Shown here piece by piece: positions 43,533 to 52,414 of a stretch of DNA of 64,000 nucleotides. Source of the DNA: Microbacterium sp. AZCO (GTDB lineage: Bacteria > Actinomycetota > Actinomycetes > Actinomycetales > Microbacteriaceae); NCBI RefSeq assembly GCF_039614715.1, contig NZ_CP154857.1, positions 620,001 through 684,000 of the forward strand, written 5' to 3'. The notes under the pieces were generated by a model that saw only the letters and a program-made list of their open reading frames with translations, was not told the origin of the DNA and ran no database searches. Numbering within the stretch: the first letter of the stretch is position 1; each line of letters starts with the position of its first letter. Position numbers and translations under genes: made by a program.

Positions 43533-45500
43533 GTGAGAGTCGCGATCCTCGCAGAGTCCTTCCTCCCGCACATGAACGGTGTCACCGGGTCGGTCCTCCA
43601 GATCCTGCGGCACTTCGCGGACGAGGGTCACGAGACCCTCGTCATCGCGCCGCGCTCCGGCGACGCGTCGGGCGAACTTCACGGGGCCCGCGCGGAGCTC
43701 CTGCGCTCGGTGCCGCTGCCGTCGTATCCCGCCGTGCGCGTCGTCGTCGCGCGCGCTGCCCGGCTGGCGGCGATCCTGCGCGAGTTCCGCCCCGACGTCG
43801 TGCACCTCGCCTCGCCCTTCGTGCTCGGCTGGCAGGGGATCGCCGCTGCCGACGCCCTCCGCATCCCCTCCGTCGCGGTGTACCAGACGGACGTCATCGC
43901 CTACGCCGAGAAGTACGGGATGCCGCGGGCGACCGCCCTCGTCGCCTCGCACGTGACGCGCCTGCACCGGCGCGCCACCCTGACTCTGGTGCCGTCGTCG
44001 GCGTCGGCCGCGCAGCTCGACGGTCTCGGCGTCGACCGGGTGCGCCGGTGGGGGAGAGGCGTCGACGCCGAGCGGTTCGCCCCCGAGCGGCGCAGCGAGC
44101 GATGGCGGCGCGCGGTGGGCGGCGACGACCTGATCGTCGGCTACGTCGGCCGCCTCGCGCCCGAGAAGCAGGTCGAGGATCTGCGCGCCCTCACCGGCAT
44201 CCCGGGCGTCCGCCTCGTCGTCGTGGGCGACGGACCGTCGCGGGAGGCACTCGAGCGGATGCTCCCGCACGCGGTCTTCACGGGCCACCTGGCAGGCGCG
44301 GCGCTCGCCGAGGCCCTCGCCGGCTTCGACGTCTTCGTGCATCCGGGCGAGAGCGAGACGTTCGGGCAGACGATCCAGGAGGCGCTCGCGAGCGGCGTCC
44401 CCGTCGTCGCGACGGGAGCCGGCGGGCCCGTCGATCTCGTGCGCTCGAGCATCGACGGCTGGCTGTACCGCCCCGGGGACCTCGCCGACCTGCGCGCCCG
44501 CGTCGAAGACCTCGTCGGCGACGAGGCCAAGCGGCGCGCCTTCGGGCGGGCGGCACGCGAGTCGGTGCGCGAACGGACGTGGGAGGCGGTCTCGCGCCAG
44601 CTCGTGGGGCACTACGCGGAAGCGCGGATGCTGCGCCCCATCGACGACGCGCTGTTCGCCCGCGGCGCGACGCGGCCGTCCGCGCCGCCGCTCGCCGAGG
44701 CCGCGCCGCACCGCCGCTGCGCGCGGTTCGTCGCCCTCGGCGACTCCCTCACGGAGGGCCTCTGCGACACGTCTCGCATGCCCCCAGGCCAGTTCCGCGG
44801 CTGGGCCGATCGCCTGGCCGAGCTGCTCGCCGCCGGCGGTGCGACGACGTTCCGGTACGCGAATCTCGCTGTCCGCAGCCGCAAGGTCCGGCACCTCACG
44901 ACGGAGCAGCTGCCCCAGGCGCTCGCGCTGCGGCCCGACCTCGTGTCGATCCTCATGGGATCGAACGACCTCGTCTCACGGCGCGCGGCGCCCGTCGCGC
45001 TCGCCGCAGAGCTCGAACACACCGTCCGCGCGTTGCGGGATGCGGGGGCTGAGGTGCTGCTCGTGACGCCCTTCCTGCCCCGCCGCCGCGCGGCGATGCT
45101 CTTCGCTCGGCGCTTCGCGGTCTTCAACTCCGAGCTTCGCCGCATCGCGCAGGAGACCGGTGCGATCCTCCTGGATCTCGAGGCGCAGCCGGCGATCGGC
45201 GAGCTGGGGATGTGGGCGGCCGACAAGGTGCACCTGCGCTCGCGCGGGCACCGCTTCCTCGCCTACCGCGCCGCGGAGGCCCTGGGCGTGCGGGATGCCG
45301 AGGCCCTGGGCGGTCTGGATGCCGCACTCCATGCCGACGACGACGAGCAGCCGTCGTCGTCCTGGCTGCGCCGCGACGCGCTGCCGTGGGTTTGGCGGCG
45401 GGTGCGCGGCCGAACGGCCGGGGACGGGCGCCGGCCCAAGCACGAGACTTATATCGAGCTGCCCGGACGGCGCACGAAGGAGCCCGCGCCGTCGCGGTGA
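43533..45500 (+). CDS. Fusion: GT4 glycosyltransferase + SGNH/GDSL hydrolase
   Basis: A 655-residue two-domain protein. Residues 1-375 are a family-4 glycosyltransferase: LAESFLPHMNGVTGSV, the Rossmann segment IVGYVGRLAPEKQVEDL and HPGESETFGQTIQEALASG with the E-x7-E motif; closest in style to MgtA/PimB-like mannosyltransferases. Residues 395-600 are an SGNH hydrolase: GDSLTEG (Ser405), a central Gly block, GSNDL (Asn478) and DKVHLRSRGH (Asp564, His567). A basic C-tail of about 55 residues follows. The frame is continuous with even codon use. Glycosylation and deacylation of one envelope glycolipid is an inference. GTG start. Confidence 0.92.
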   Translation: MRVAILAESFLPHMNGVTGSVLQILRHFADEGHETLVIAPRSGDASGELHGARAELLRSVPLPSYPAVRVVVARAARLAAILREFRPDVVHLASPFVLGWQGIAAADALRIPSVAVYQTDVIAYAEKYGMPRATALVASHVTRLHRRATLTLVPSSASAAQLDGLGVDRVRRWGRGVDAERFAPERRSERWRRAVGGDDLIVGYVGRLAPEKQVEDLRALTGIPGVRLVVVGDGPSREALERMLPHAVFTGHLAGAALAEALAGFDVFVHPGESETFGQTIQEALASGVPVVATGAGGPVDLVRSSIDGWLYRPGDLADLRARVEDLVGDEAKRRAFGRAARESVRERTWEAVSRQLVGHYAEARMLRPIDDALFARGATRPSAPPLAEAAPHRRCARFVALGDSLTEGLCDTSRMPPGQFRGWADRLAELLAAGGATTFRYANLAVRSRKVRHLTTEQLPQALALRPDLVSILMGSNDLVSRRAAPVALAAELEHTVRALRDAGAEVLLVTPFLPRRRAAMLFARRFAVFNSELRRIAQETGAILLDLEAQPAIGELGMWAADKVHLRSRGHRFLAYRAAEALGVRDAEALGGLDAALHADDDEQPSSSWLRRDALPWVWRRVRGRTAGDGRRPKHETYIELPGRRTKEPAPSR

Positions 45501-45504
45501 GGGC

Positions 45505-46184
45505 TCAGCCGCGCCAGCGGTACTCGGAGCGTGGCCTCCCCGGCGTGCCGTAGCGGGCCGAGCGCTCGAGGCGTCCCGCCTCGACGAGGTGCTCGAGGTA
45601 GCGGCGCGCCGCGACGCGGGACATCCCCAGCCGCTCCGCCGTCTCGGTGGCCGTGACCGGTCCTCTCGTCCGCACGTCCTCGCTCACCCGCTGCAGGCTC
45701 TCCGCCGACAGTCCCTTCGGCAGCGGCACGGCCGCGGCCACCCGCATCGAGCCCAGCAGGGCGTCGATCTCGGCCTGGGTGGCTTCGCCCGCGGCATCCC
45801 GAGCGCGCTCCCGGAACGCGCGGTACTGCTCGAGCCGCTCGCGGAAGACGCCGAACGCGAACGGCTTGACGAGGTACTGGGCCACTCCGACGCCATCTGC
45901 CGCACGACCTCCGCGTCGCGCACTCCTGTGACGGCGATCACGTCCACGTCGGCGGACCGCGCCCGCACGCGGCGCAGCACGTCGAGCCCGGTTCCGTCGG
46001 GCATCGTCATGTCGAGCAGCACGAGGTCGATTCCGCCGGGCGGCGGGTGGTCCAGGATCGCGGTCAGGGCTGCTCTCGCACCTGTGCACTCCGCGACGAC
46101 CTCGAAGCCCTCCATCCGCGACAGGTAGGACCGATGCAGCTCGAGAGTGAGCGCGTCGTCGTCGACCAGCAGGACGGAGATCAT
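45505..46184 (-). pseudogene. dctR: Frameshifted CitB/DctR-type response regulator
   Basis: The receiver domain starts at ATG 46184 (MISVLLVDDDALTLELH, phosphoacceptor Asp in LVLLDMTMPDGTG) and runs in frame to VRDAEVVRQMA. The rest, VAQYLVKPFAFGVF and a C-terminal helix-turn-helix region (ETAERLGMSRVAARRYLEHL), continues in another frame. The shift lies about 45886-45900, and total length 680 is one base short of a multiple of three. Either the gene is broken, with a hybrid tail in the first frame to 45684, or this is a sequencing error. The ATG overlaps the kinase stop (ATGA). An intact protein would regulate the divergent dctA. Confidence 0.82.
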
Positions 46185-47440
46185 TCGGACCTCCGCGGCA
46201 GGACGACGCGGAACGCCGTGGGGGATGCGTCGACCGCGACCGATCCGCCCGCCTCCTCGACGATCGACCGCACGAGGGCGAGGCCGACTCCGCGGCCCGT
46301 CGCGTCGGCGGGCTTGGTCGAGAAGCCGTGCTCCCACACCCGATCCGCGATCTCCGGGGCGATGCCGTCCCCGCTGTCGGACACGACGATCGCGAGAGCG
46401 TCGCCCGGCGCGGGCGACAGCTCGACGTGCACCCAGCGGGGCTCGGGGCCTGCCGCTGCGGCGTCGAGGGCGTTGTCGATGAGGTTCCCCACGACCGAGA
46501 CGGCGTCGACGGGGCTCAGCGCGCTGCGCGGGGCGCGCGGGTCGATCGCCGCCTCCCAGTCGACCCCGCGTTCGCGCGCCTGCGCCGCCTTCCCGAGCAG
46601 GAGAGCCCCGACGGTGGGGTCGCCGTCGCGCCGTGCCGTGACCTGGTCGACGAGCGCCTGGCTCTGCCGCGAGGTCTCGGTGAGGATCTCGATCGCCTCA
46701 TCGGTGCGGCCGAGCTCCAGGAGGGCCACCGCCGCGTGCATGCGGTTGCCGTGCTCGTGCGTCTGGGCGCGCAGCGCCTCGCCGAGGGTGCGCACCGACT
46801 CGTACGACGAGACCGCGTCGCGGACGCTGCCGGCCGGAAGGTCGCCCGTGACGCGCTTGGTGATCCGCCCTGCGGCGAGGGCGCCGATGCAGCCTGCCGC
46901 GACGACGGCGAGCGCGATGAGGATCGCGAAGGGCAGCCGGGGCAGGAGCGCCGACGAGATCGAGCCCACGGTGACTCCCACCGACACCCACCCCACGAGC
47001 TGCCCGCCCGCTACGACGGGAGCGATCGTCCGCACCGAGGGACCGAGGGTGCCGGCGAACTCCTCGGTGAGCGGACGCGCGCTCGCCGGGATCGTCCCGA
47101 GATAGTGCCTGCCGATCTGCTCCGGATCGCGATGGGTCACACGGATCCCGTCCGGCGTCATGATCGTGATGAAGTCGACGCCCGCCTCCGCCATGGCCCG
47201 CTCCGCGAACGGCTGAAGCCGCGTCGCGGCATCCGGTGCCGAGAGGTCCGCACCGACGGCGTCGGTCGTCGCGATCGTCTCGGCGACCGCACGGGTCACC
47301 CGCTCGGCCTCCGCCCGCACGGCGCGCTGCGCCTCGAAGACGAGCAGCAGCGCCACCACGGCGCCCACCACGACGACGGCTCCCAGAAGCACGAGGAAGA
47401 CGCGCGTCGCCGCGCTCGTCGTGCGTCCTCGACCCGCCAT
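46181..47440 (-). CDS. dctS: DcuS/CitA-type sensor histidine kinase
   Basis: A 419-residue membrane kinase: helix about 14-36, an extracytoplasmic PAS-like sensor (FITIMTPDGIRVTHRDPEQIG), a second helix about 165-190, then the phospho-acceptor His in RAQTHEHGNRMHA and a HATPase (NLIDNALDAA, DSGDGIAPE, GRGVGLALV). The family senses C4-dicarboxylates or citrate. It is encoded divergently from dctA and overlaps the regulator. The start at 47440 lies behind GGAAGGAG. Confidence 0.92.
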   Translation of the reverse strand: MAGRGRTTSAATRVFLVLLGAVVVVGAVVALLLVFEAQRAVRAEAERVTRAVAETIATTDAVGADLSAPDAATRLQPFAERAMAEAGVDFITIMTPDGIRVTHRDPEQIGRHYLGTIPASARPLTEEFAGTLGPSVRTIAPVVAGGQLVGWVSVGVTVGSISSALLPRLPFAILIALAVVAAGCIGALAAGRITKRVTGDLPAGSVRDAVSSYESVRTLGEALRAQTHEHGNRMHAAVALLELGRTDEAIEILTETSRQSQALVDQVTARRDGDPTVGALLLGKAAQARERGVDWEAAIDPRAPRSALSPVDAVSVVGNLIDNALDAAAAGPEPRWVHVELSPAPGDALAIVVSDSGDGIAPEIADRVWEHGFSTKPADATGRGVGLALVRSIVEEAGGSVAVDASPTAFRVVLPRRSE

Positions 47441-47472
47441 CGCGTCGCTCCTTCCGAGCCCGTCGTGGGTCC

Positions 47473-47529
47473 ATAGGACCACACCCCGGCTCACCCTGGG
47501 CCGGACTCGTCACGACCAATACGACCACA
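47473..47529. promoter_or_regulatory. Direct repeat in the dctS-dctA intergenic region
   Basis: ATAGGACCACA (47473-47483) and ATACGACCACA (47519-47529) differ at one base and are 46 bp apart between the divergent genes. They are candidate sites for the response regulator. Confidence 0.45.
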
Positions 47530-47615
47530 ACTCGGCGGCGCGGAAGAAGGCGCGCACGCTGTCATCACCGCCACGGTGGCGGCATCCGACGGCGGATCTC
47601 TCCACGGAGGCGACG

Positions 47616-49070
47616 ATGGCTCTTTCGACTCGGACGAACTCGTTCCGACTTCCCGGCTACAACTGGCGCGGGGGCAAGCACGCATGGGACAAGCACACGT
47701 GGCTGTACGTGTCGGTCATCCTGGCGGTGGTGCTGGGCGCCGTCGTGGGACTCGTCTGGCCCGAGGTCGGGGTCGCGCTCAAGCCCCTCGGCACGGCCTT
47801 CGTCGCCCTGATCAAGATGATGATCGCCCCCATCATCTTCTGCACGATCGTCGTGGGGGTCGGCTCGATCGCCAAGGCCGCCACGGTGGGCAAGATCGGC
47901 GGCCTCGCCCTCCTGTACTTCATGATCATGTCGACGTTCGCGCTCGCGATCGGCCTCGTCGTGGGGAACATCATCCACCCGGGTGAGGGCTTGAACATGG
48001 CGAACTCGACCTACGACGCGACCACCGTCGAAGCGAAGACGACGCAGGACTTCCTCCTCGGCATCATCCCCCTGACGTTCTTCTCGGCCTTCACCGGTGA
48101 GAGCGTCCTGCAGGTGCTCTTCATCGCGCTCCTCGTGGGCTTCGCGCTGCAGGGGATGGGGGAGAAGGGCGCCCCGATCATGACGGCGGTCAAGTATCTG
48201 CAGGCGCTCGTCTTCCGCATCCTCGGCATGATCCTGTGGCTCGCGCCCATCGGCGCCTTCGGCGCGATCGCGGCCGTTGTGGGGTCGACGGGGGTCGCCG
48301 CGATCTGGAGCCTCGGAGTGCTCATGGTCGCCTTCTACATCACGTGCGTCCTGTTCATCGTGGGCATCCTCGGCACGCTCCTCTACGCCGTCGCGCGGAT
48401 CAACATCTTCAGCCTGATGAAGTACCTCGCCCGCGAGTACCTCCTCATCGTCGGCACGTCCTCGAGCGAGTCGGCCCTGCCCCGGCTCATCGCCAAGATG
48501 GAGCACCTCGGGGTCCAGCGTGCGGTCGTGGGGATCACGGTGCCGACCGGCTACTCCTTCAACCTCGACGGCACGGCGATCTACCTGACGATGGCCTCGC
48601 TGTTCATCGCCTCGGGCATGGGAGCGCCGATGTCGATCCCCGAGCAGATCGGGCTGCTCGTCTTCATGATCATCGCGTCCAAGGGCGCCGCGGGGGTGAC
48701 CGGCGCGGGCCTGGCGACCCTCGCCGGCGGACTTCAGGCCTACCGCCCCGACCTCGTCAACGGCGTGGGCGTCATCGTCGGCATCGACCGCTTCATGTCG
48801 GAGGGCCGTGCGCTCACCAACTTCACGGGCAACGCCGTCGCGACGATCCTCATCGGCACCTGGGTCAAGGAGATCGACAGCGCTCGCGCCAAGGCGGTGC
48901 TTCGCGGGGACATCCCGTTCGACGAGACCACGATGCAGGGCGACGACCACGACGGCATGTCGGCGTCGAAGGATGCCGTCGGCACGCAGGGCCTGGAAGA
49001 AGCCGCCGTCAGCGAGGCGGCGGCCAAGGAGGAGCGGGCGAAGCAGCGCGAAGGAGCCCTCTCGCGCTGA
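47616..49070 (+). CDS. dctA: C4-dicarboxylate/cation symporter
   Basis: A 484-residue DAACS-family transporter. Motifs are GTSSSESALPRLIAKME (re-entrant loop), GYSFNLDGTAIYLTM and SKGAAGVTGAG; about eight transmembrane segments and two hairpins. It imports succinate, fumarate or malate with cations. The C-terminal tail is long and charged. The ATG at 47616 follows CGGAGG. The adjacent two-component pair makes dicarboxylates the likely substrate rather than glutamate. Confidence 0.93.
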   Translation: MALSTRTNSFRLPGYNWRGGKHAWDKHTWLYVSVILAVVLGAVVGLVWPEVGVALKPLGTAFVALIKMMIAPIIFCTIVVGVGSIAKAATVGKIGGLALLYFMIMSTFALAIGLVVGNIIHPGEGLNMANSTYDATTVEAKTTQDFLLGIIPLTFFSAFTGESVLQVLFIALLVGFALQGMGEKGAPIMTAVKYLQALVFRILGMILWLAPIGAFGAIAAVVGSTGVAAIWSLGVLMVAFYITCVLFIVGILGTLLYAVARINIFSLMKYLAREYLLIVGTSSSESALPRLIAKMEHLGVQRAVVGITVPTGYSFNLDGTAIYLTMASLFIASGMGAPMSIPEQIGLLVFMIIASKGAAGVTGAGLATLAGGLQAYRPDLVNGVGVIVGIDRFMSEGRALTNFTGNAVATILIGTWVKEIDSARAKAVLRGDIPFDETTMQGDDHDGMSASKDAVGTQGLEEAAVSEAAAKEERAKQREGALSR

Positions 49071-49179
49071 GCCTCCTCACCGCGCGGTCGTTCCCGGGTC
49101 ATCCCTCGAAGGGTGACCCGGGAACGTGTCGCGGGGCGGTTCGCCCGGATGCAGATTCAGCGGGCCGGCGTGCGGCTCC

Positions 49180-49344
49180 TCAGCCCTCGATGCCGTTCTC
49201 GAACGACTGGACCTCGAGCTGCAGGCGACGCTGGATCTCGATCTCCTCCCACTTGGCGAGGTCTTCGTTCTCTTCTACGGCGTCGGTTGCAGGGACGGTC
49301 TGCTCGTGCTTGGCGGGCTCGTCCTTGTGGTGGCGGCCGAACAT
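49180..49344 (-). CDS. Small acidic/charged protein
   Basis: A 54-residue hydrophilic protein starting MFGRHHKDEPAKHE and ending in a predicted helix (LAKWEEIEIQRRLQLEV). The ATG at 49344 has AAGGAG at good spacing, which is why the longer frame from 49401 is not used. Function unknown. Confidence 0.65.
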   Translation of the reverse strand: MFGRHHKDEPAKHEQTVPATDAVEENEDLAKWEEIEIQRRLQLEVQSFENGIEG

Positions 49345-49357
49345 GTCGACTCCTTCC

Positions 49358-49540
49358 TCATCCGCTCTTGCGGCGGAATTCTCGCTTGGTGATGGCTCCA
49401 TGCGTTCCGTGGATCGCCGAGTCTTTGTCGAGGTGCGCCTCGCCGTCGCGGTGCTGGGAGTTCTTCTTGTCGAGGGCTTCCCGGAACTTCCGCTTCATCT
49501 CATCGGAGGTCGCACTCGCCGGCTTGTCGTCGGTGCTCAT
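49358..49540 (-). CDS. DUF5302-family small protein
   Basis: A 60-residue actinobacterial protein with the family core EMKRKFREALDKKN and a basic C-terminus (ITKREFRRKSG). Function unknown. It precedes the 54-residue gene by 13 bases on the same strand. Leaderless promoter upstream. Confidence 0.82.
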   Translation of the reverse strand: MSTDDKPASATSDEMKRKFREALDKKNSQHRDGEAHLDKDSAIHGTHGAITKREFRRKSG

Positions 49541-49552
49541 GTCCCCACCCTA
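49541..49552 (-). promoter_or_regulatory. Leaderless promoter of the DUF5302 gene
   Basis: On the minus strand TAGGGT (49552-49547), 6 bases, then ATG at 49540. Confidence 0.6.
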
Positions 49553-49597
49553 GAGGCGGGCACGGACACTGACCAGGGTCGAGTCGGAGTGCCCTGC

Positions 49598-49857
49598 TAG
49601 GCTCTACAAGGTTGCCTTGCGGCATCCGCTCAATTTCATATCTGAGCTCATGGAGCAGGCCCGGCAGGAAGCTGGTCCCCTGTGGTGGGTTCCCATCCCC
49701 GCGAATCGCGTCGAGATGGTGACCTTCGACTGGTGGCCAGCGCAGGCGGACCTCGCGATCTCCTTCGCGCGCGCCCATATCTGCCTGTTCCTGCTCCTTC
49801 GATTGACCCTCGTCCGGCATACGGCCGGGCGAGGCTAAACAAAGAAGGAGAGACCTC
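49598..49857 (+). ncRNA. pnp leader, probably Actino-pnp type RNA
   Basis: TAGGCT (49598-49603) places the transcript start near 49610, giving a leader of about 250 bases, unusually long here. The middle part (about 49665-49735) has paired segments such as GTCGA / TCGAC around 49708-49730 and the string GGTCCCCTGTGGTGGG. An Actino-pnp RNA is known upstream of pnp in actinobacteria; the assignment here is by position and general resemblance, not by a covariance search. The rest of the 317-base gene-free stretch holds only the DUF5302 promoter. Confidence 0.5.
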
Positions 49858-52137
49858 TTGGAAGGTCCTGAAATCACCGCCGCCGAAGCCGTCCTCGACA
49901 ACGGACGCTTCGGCACCCGCACGGTCCGGTTCGAGACCGGACGCCTCGCCCAGCAGGCGCAGGGCGCTGTCGCCGCCTACCTCGACGAGGAGACGATGCT
50001 CCTCTCGGCGACGAGCGCGAGCAAGCAGCCCCGCGAGGGCTTCGACTTCTTCCCGCTGACGGTCGACGTCGAGGAGCGCTCGTACGCCGCTGGCAAGATC
50101 CCCGGCTCGTTCTTCCGTCGCGAGGGCCGCCCCTCGACCGAGGCCATCCTCGTCTGCCGTCTCATCGACCGCCCGCTGCGCCCGTCGTTCGTCGACGGCC
50201 TGCGCAACGAGGTGCAGATCGTCGTCACGGTGCTCTCGATCGCGCCGGGCGAGTTCTACGACGCCCTCGCCATCAACGCCGCGTCGCTCTCGACGCAGAT
50301 CTCGGGCCTGCCCTTCTCGGGGCCGATCGCCGGTGTGCGCCTCGCGCTCATCCCGGGTCACGGCGAGCACGCCGACCAGTGGATCGCGTTCCCGACGGCC
50401 AAGCAGCTCGAGGAGGCCGTCTTCGACCTCATCGTCGCGGGCCGCGTGCTCGAGGACGGCGACGTCGCGATCATGATGGTCGAGGCGGAGGCCACCGAGG
50501 GCAGCTGGAACCTCATCAAGGCCGGCGCCACCAAGCCGAGCGAAGAGGTCGTCGCGCAGGGCCTCGAGGCCGCCAAGCCCTTCATCAAGGAGCTCGTCCG
50601 CGCGCAGAACGAGGTCGCGACGACCGCCGCCAAGGAGGTGCAGTCGTACCCCGTCTTCCTGCCCTACAGCCAGCAGACCTACGACTTCGTCGCCGGGCGC
50701 GCGTACGACGAGCTCGTCGGCGTCTACCAGATCGCCGACAAGCAGGAGCGTCAGAACGCCGACGACGCGATCAAGGACCGTGTCAAGGGTGAGCTCGTCG
50801 CCGCCGTCGAGGCGGGGGAGCTCCCCGCCGTCGCGACGATCGAGTTCTCGGCCGCGTACAAGTCGGTGACGAAGACGATCGTGCGCGGTCGCATCCTCGC
50901 AGAGGGCGTCCGCATCGACGGACGCGGCCTCGCCGACATCCGTCCGCTCGACGCCGAGGTGCAGGTCATCCCGCGCGTCCACGGCTCGGCGATCTTCCAG
51001 CGCGGCGAGACCCAGATCCTGGGCGTCACGACGCTGAACATGCTCAAGATGGAGCAGCAGATCGACTCGCTGTCGCCCGTCACGCACAAGCGCTACATGC
51101 ACCACTACAACTTCCCGCCCTACTCGACCGGTGAGACCGGCCGTGTCGGCAGCCCCAAGCGTCGCGAGATCGGGCACGGCTTCCTCGCCGAGCGCGCGCT
51201 CGTGCCGGTGCTGCCGAGCCGCGAGGAGTTCCCCTACGCGATCCGCCAGGTGTCCGAGGCTCTCGGCTCGAACGGCTCGACGTCGATGGGCTCGGTGTGC
51301 GCCTCGACCCTCTCGCTCCTCAACGCCGGTGTGCCGCTGCGCGCGCCGGTCGCGGGCATCGCGATGGGTCTCGTGTCCGACGAGGTCGACGGCCAGACGC
51401 GCTACGCCGCGCTGACCGACATCCTCGGTGCCGAGGACGCCCTCGGCGACATGGACTTCAAGGTCGCCGGCACGAGCGAGTTCGTCACCGCCATCCAGCT
51501 CGACACGAAGCTCGACGGCATTCCGTCGTCGGTGCTCTCGGCCGCGCTGCAGCAGGCCCACGACGCCCGCATCACGATCCTCGGCGTGCTCAACGCCGCG
51601 ATCGACGGTCCGGACGAGATGGCTCCGACGGCTCCGCGCGTCATCAGCGTGCAGATCCCGGTCGACAAGATCGGCGAGCTGATCGGCCCCAAGGGCAAGA
51701 CGATCAACGCGATCCAGGACGAGACAGGCGCCGACATCTCCATCGAGGAGGACGGCACCGTCTACATCGGCGCTGTCGACGGCCCCTCGGCCGAGGCCGC
51801 CCGTGCCCAGGTCAACGCGATCGCCAACCCCACCAACCCGGAGGTCGGCGAGCAGTTCCTCGGAACCGTCGTCAAGATCGCGACGTTCGGCGCGTTCATC
51901 TCGCTCCTGCCCGGCAAGGACGGACTGCTGCACGTCAGCGAGGTCCGCAAGCTCGCCGGCGGCAAGCGCGTCGAGAACGTCGACGACGTGCTCTCGGTCG
52001 GTCAGAAGCTCCTCGTGCGCATCACGAAGATCGACGACCGCGGCAAGCTCTCGCTCGAGCCCGTGCTCGAGGAGGCCGCCGATCAGGAGGGCTCCGCCGC
52101 CGCCAGCGAGGGCCCCGAGGCCCCCGCGGAAGGCTGA
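49858..52137 (+). CDS. pnp: Polyribonucleotide nucleotidyltransferase
   Basis: A 759-residue PNPase: two RNase PH domains (about 10-240 and 330-560), a KH domain with [19 protein letters not shown] (about 600-660) and an S1 domain with [18 protein letters not shown] (about 665-735). It degrades RNA 3' to 5' with phosphate. The TTG at 49858 is the start: it begins the conserved EGPEI segment and lies 7 bases after AAGGAG, and no ATG or GTG fits. A rare start codon plus a long leader suggests post-transcriptional control. Confidence 0.96.
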   Translation: MEGPEITAAEAVLDNGRFGTRTVRFETGRLAQQAQGAVAAYLDEETMLLSATSASKQPREGFDFFPLTVDVEERSYAAGKIPGSFFRREGRPSTEAILVCRLIDRPLRPSFVDGLRNEVQIVVTVLSIAPGEFYDALAINAASLSTQISGLPFSGPIAGVRLALIPGHGEHADQWIAFPTAKQLEEAVFDLIVAGRVLEDGDVAIMMVEAEATEGSWNLIKAGATKPSEEVVAQGLEAAKPFIKELVRAQNEVATTAAKEVQSYPVFLPYSQQTYDFVAGRAYDELVGVYQIADKQERQNADDAIKDRVKGELVAAVEAGELPAVATIEFSAAYKSVTKTIVRGRILAEGVRIDGRGLADIRPLDAEVQVIPRVHGSAIFQRGETQILGVTTLNMLKMEQQIDSLSPVTHKRYMHHYNFPPYSTGETGRVGSPKRREIGHGFLAERALVPVLPSREEFPYAIRQVSEALGSNGSTSMGSVCASTLSLLNAGVPLRAPVAGIAMGLVSDEVDGQTRYAALTDILGAEDALGDMDFKVAGTSEFVTAIQLDTKLDGIPSSVLSAALQQAHDARITILGVLNAAIDGPDEMAPTAPRVISVQIPVDKIGELIGPKGKTINAIQDETGADISIEEDGTVYIGAVDGPSAEAARAQVNAIANPTNPEVGEQFLGTVVKIATFGAFISLLPGKDGLLHVSEVRKLAGGKRVENVDDVLSVGQKLLVRITKIDDRGKLSLEPVLEEAADQEGSAAASEGPEAPAEG

Positions 52138-52167
52138 CCTTCTCGGACTCGGTCCAACAGCACTGTC

Positions 52168-52206
52168 CGGATGCCCGTTCCCGCATGACGCGGGGGCGGG
52201 CATCCG
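52168..52206 (+). terminator. pnp terminator
   Basis: CGGATGCCCG (52168-52177) pairs with CGGGCATCCG (52197-52206); the loop contains a further CCCGC / GCGGG stem. Confidence 0.75.
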
Positions 52207-52414
52207 TCGTCCGACGACGATCTGTCCTCCGAAAAGGGGACTGGGAGCGTTCCCGCGGTCGTTCGTGATGAAAGCGTTATGCAATGTTCGCCGTGGCGAC
52301 GCCTGATTGGCGGGAACTGTCCGCTGCCTGGCCTACCCTCTAAGTACCGTGCCGGGGGGTGCGGAAGAAGCGATCACGCAGGTTCCATCGGGAATCCTCG
52401 TGAGGGGGTGGCAC

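Noticed and set aside
49648..52284. An 878-codon antisense frame over pnp
   Set aside because: Product is low-complexity Leu/Asp/Arg/Val without motifs, and pnp on the other strand is complete.
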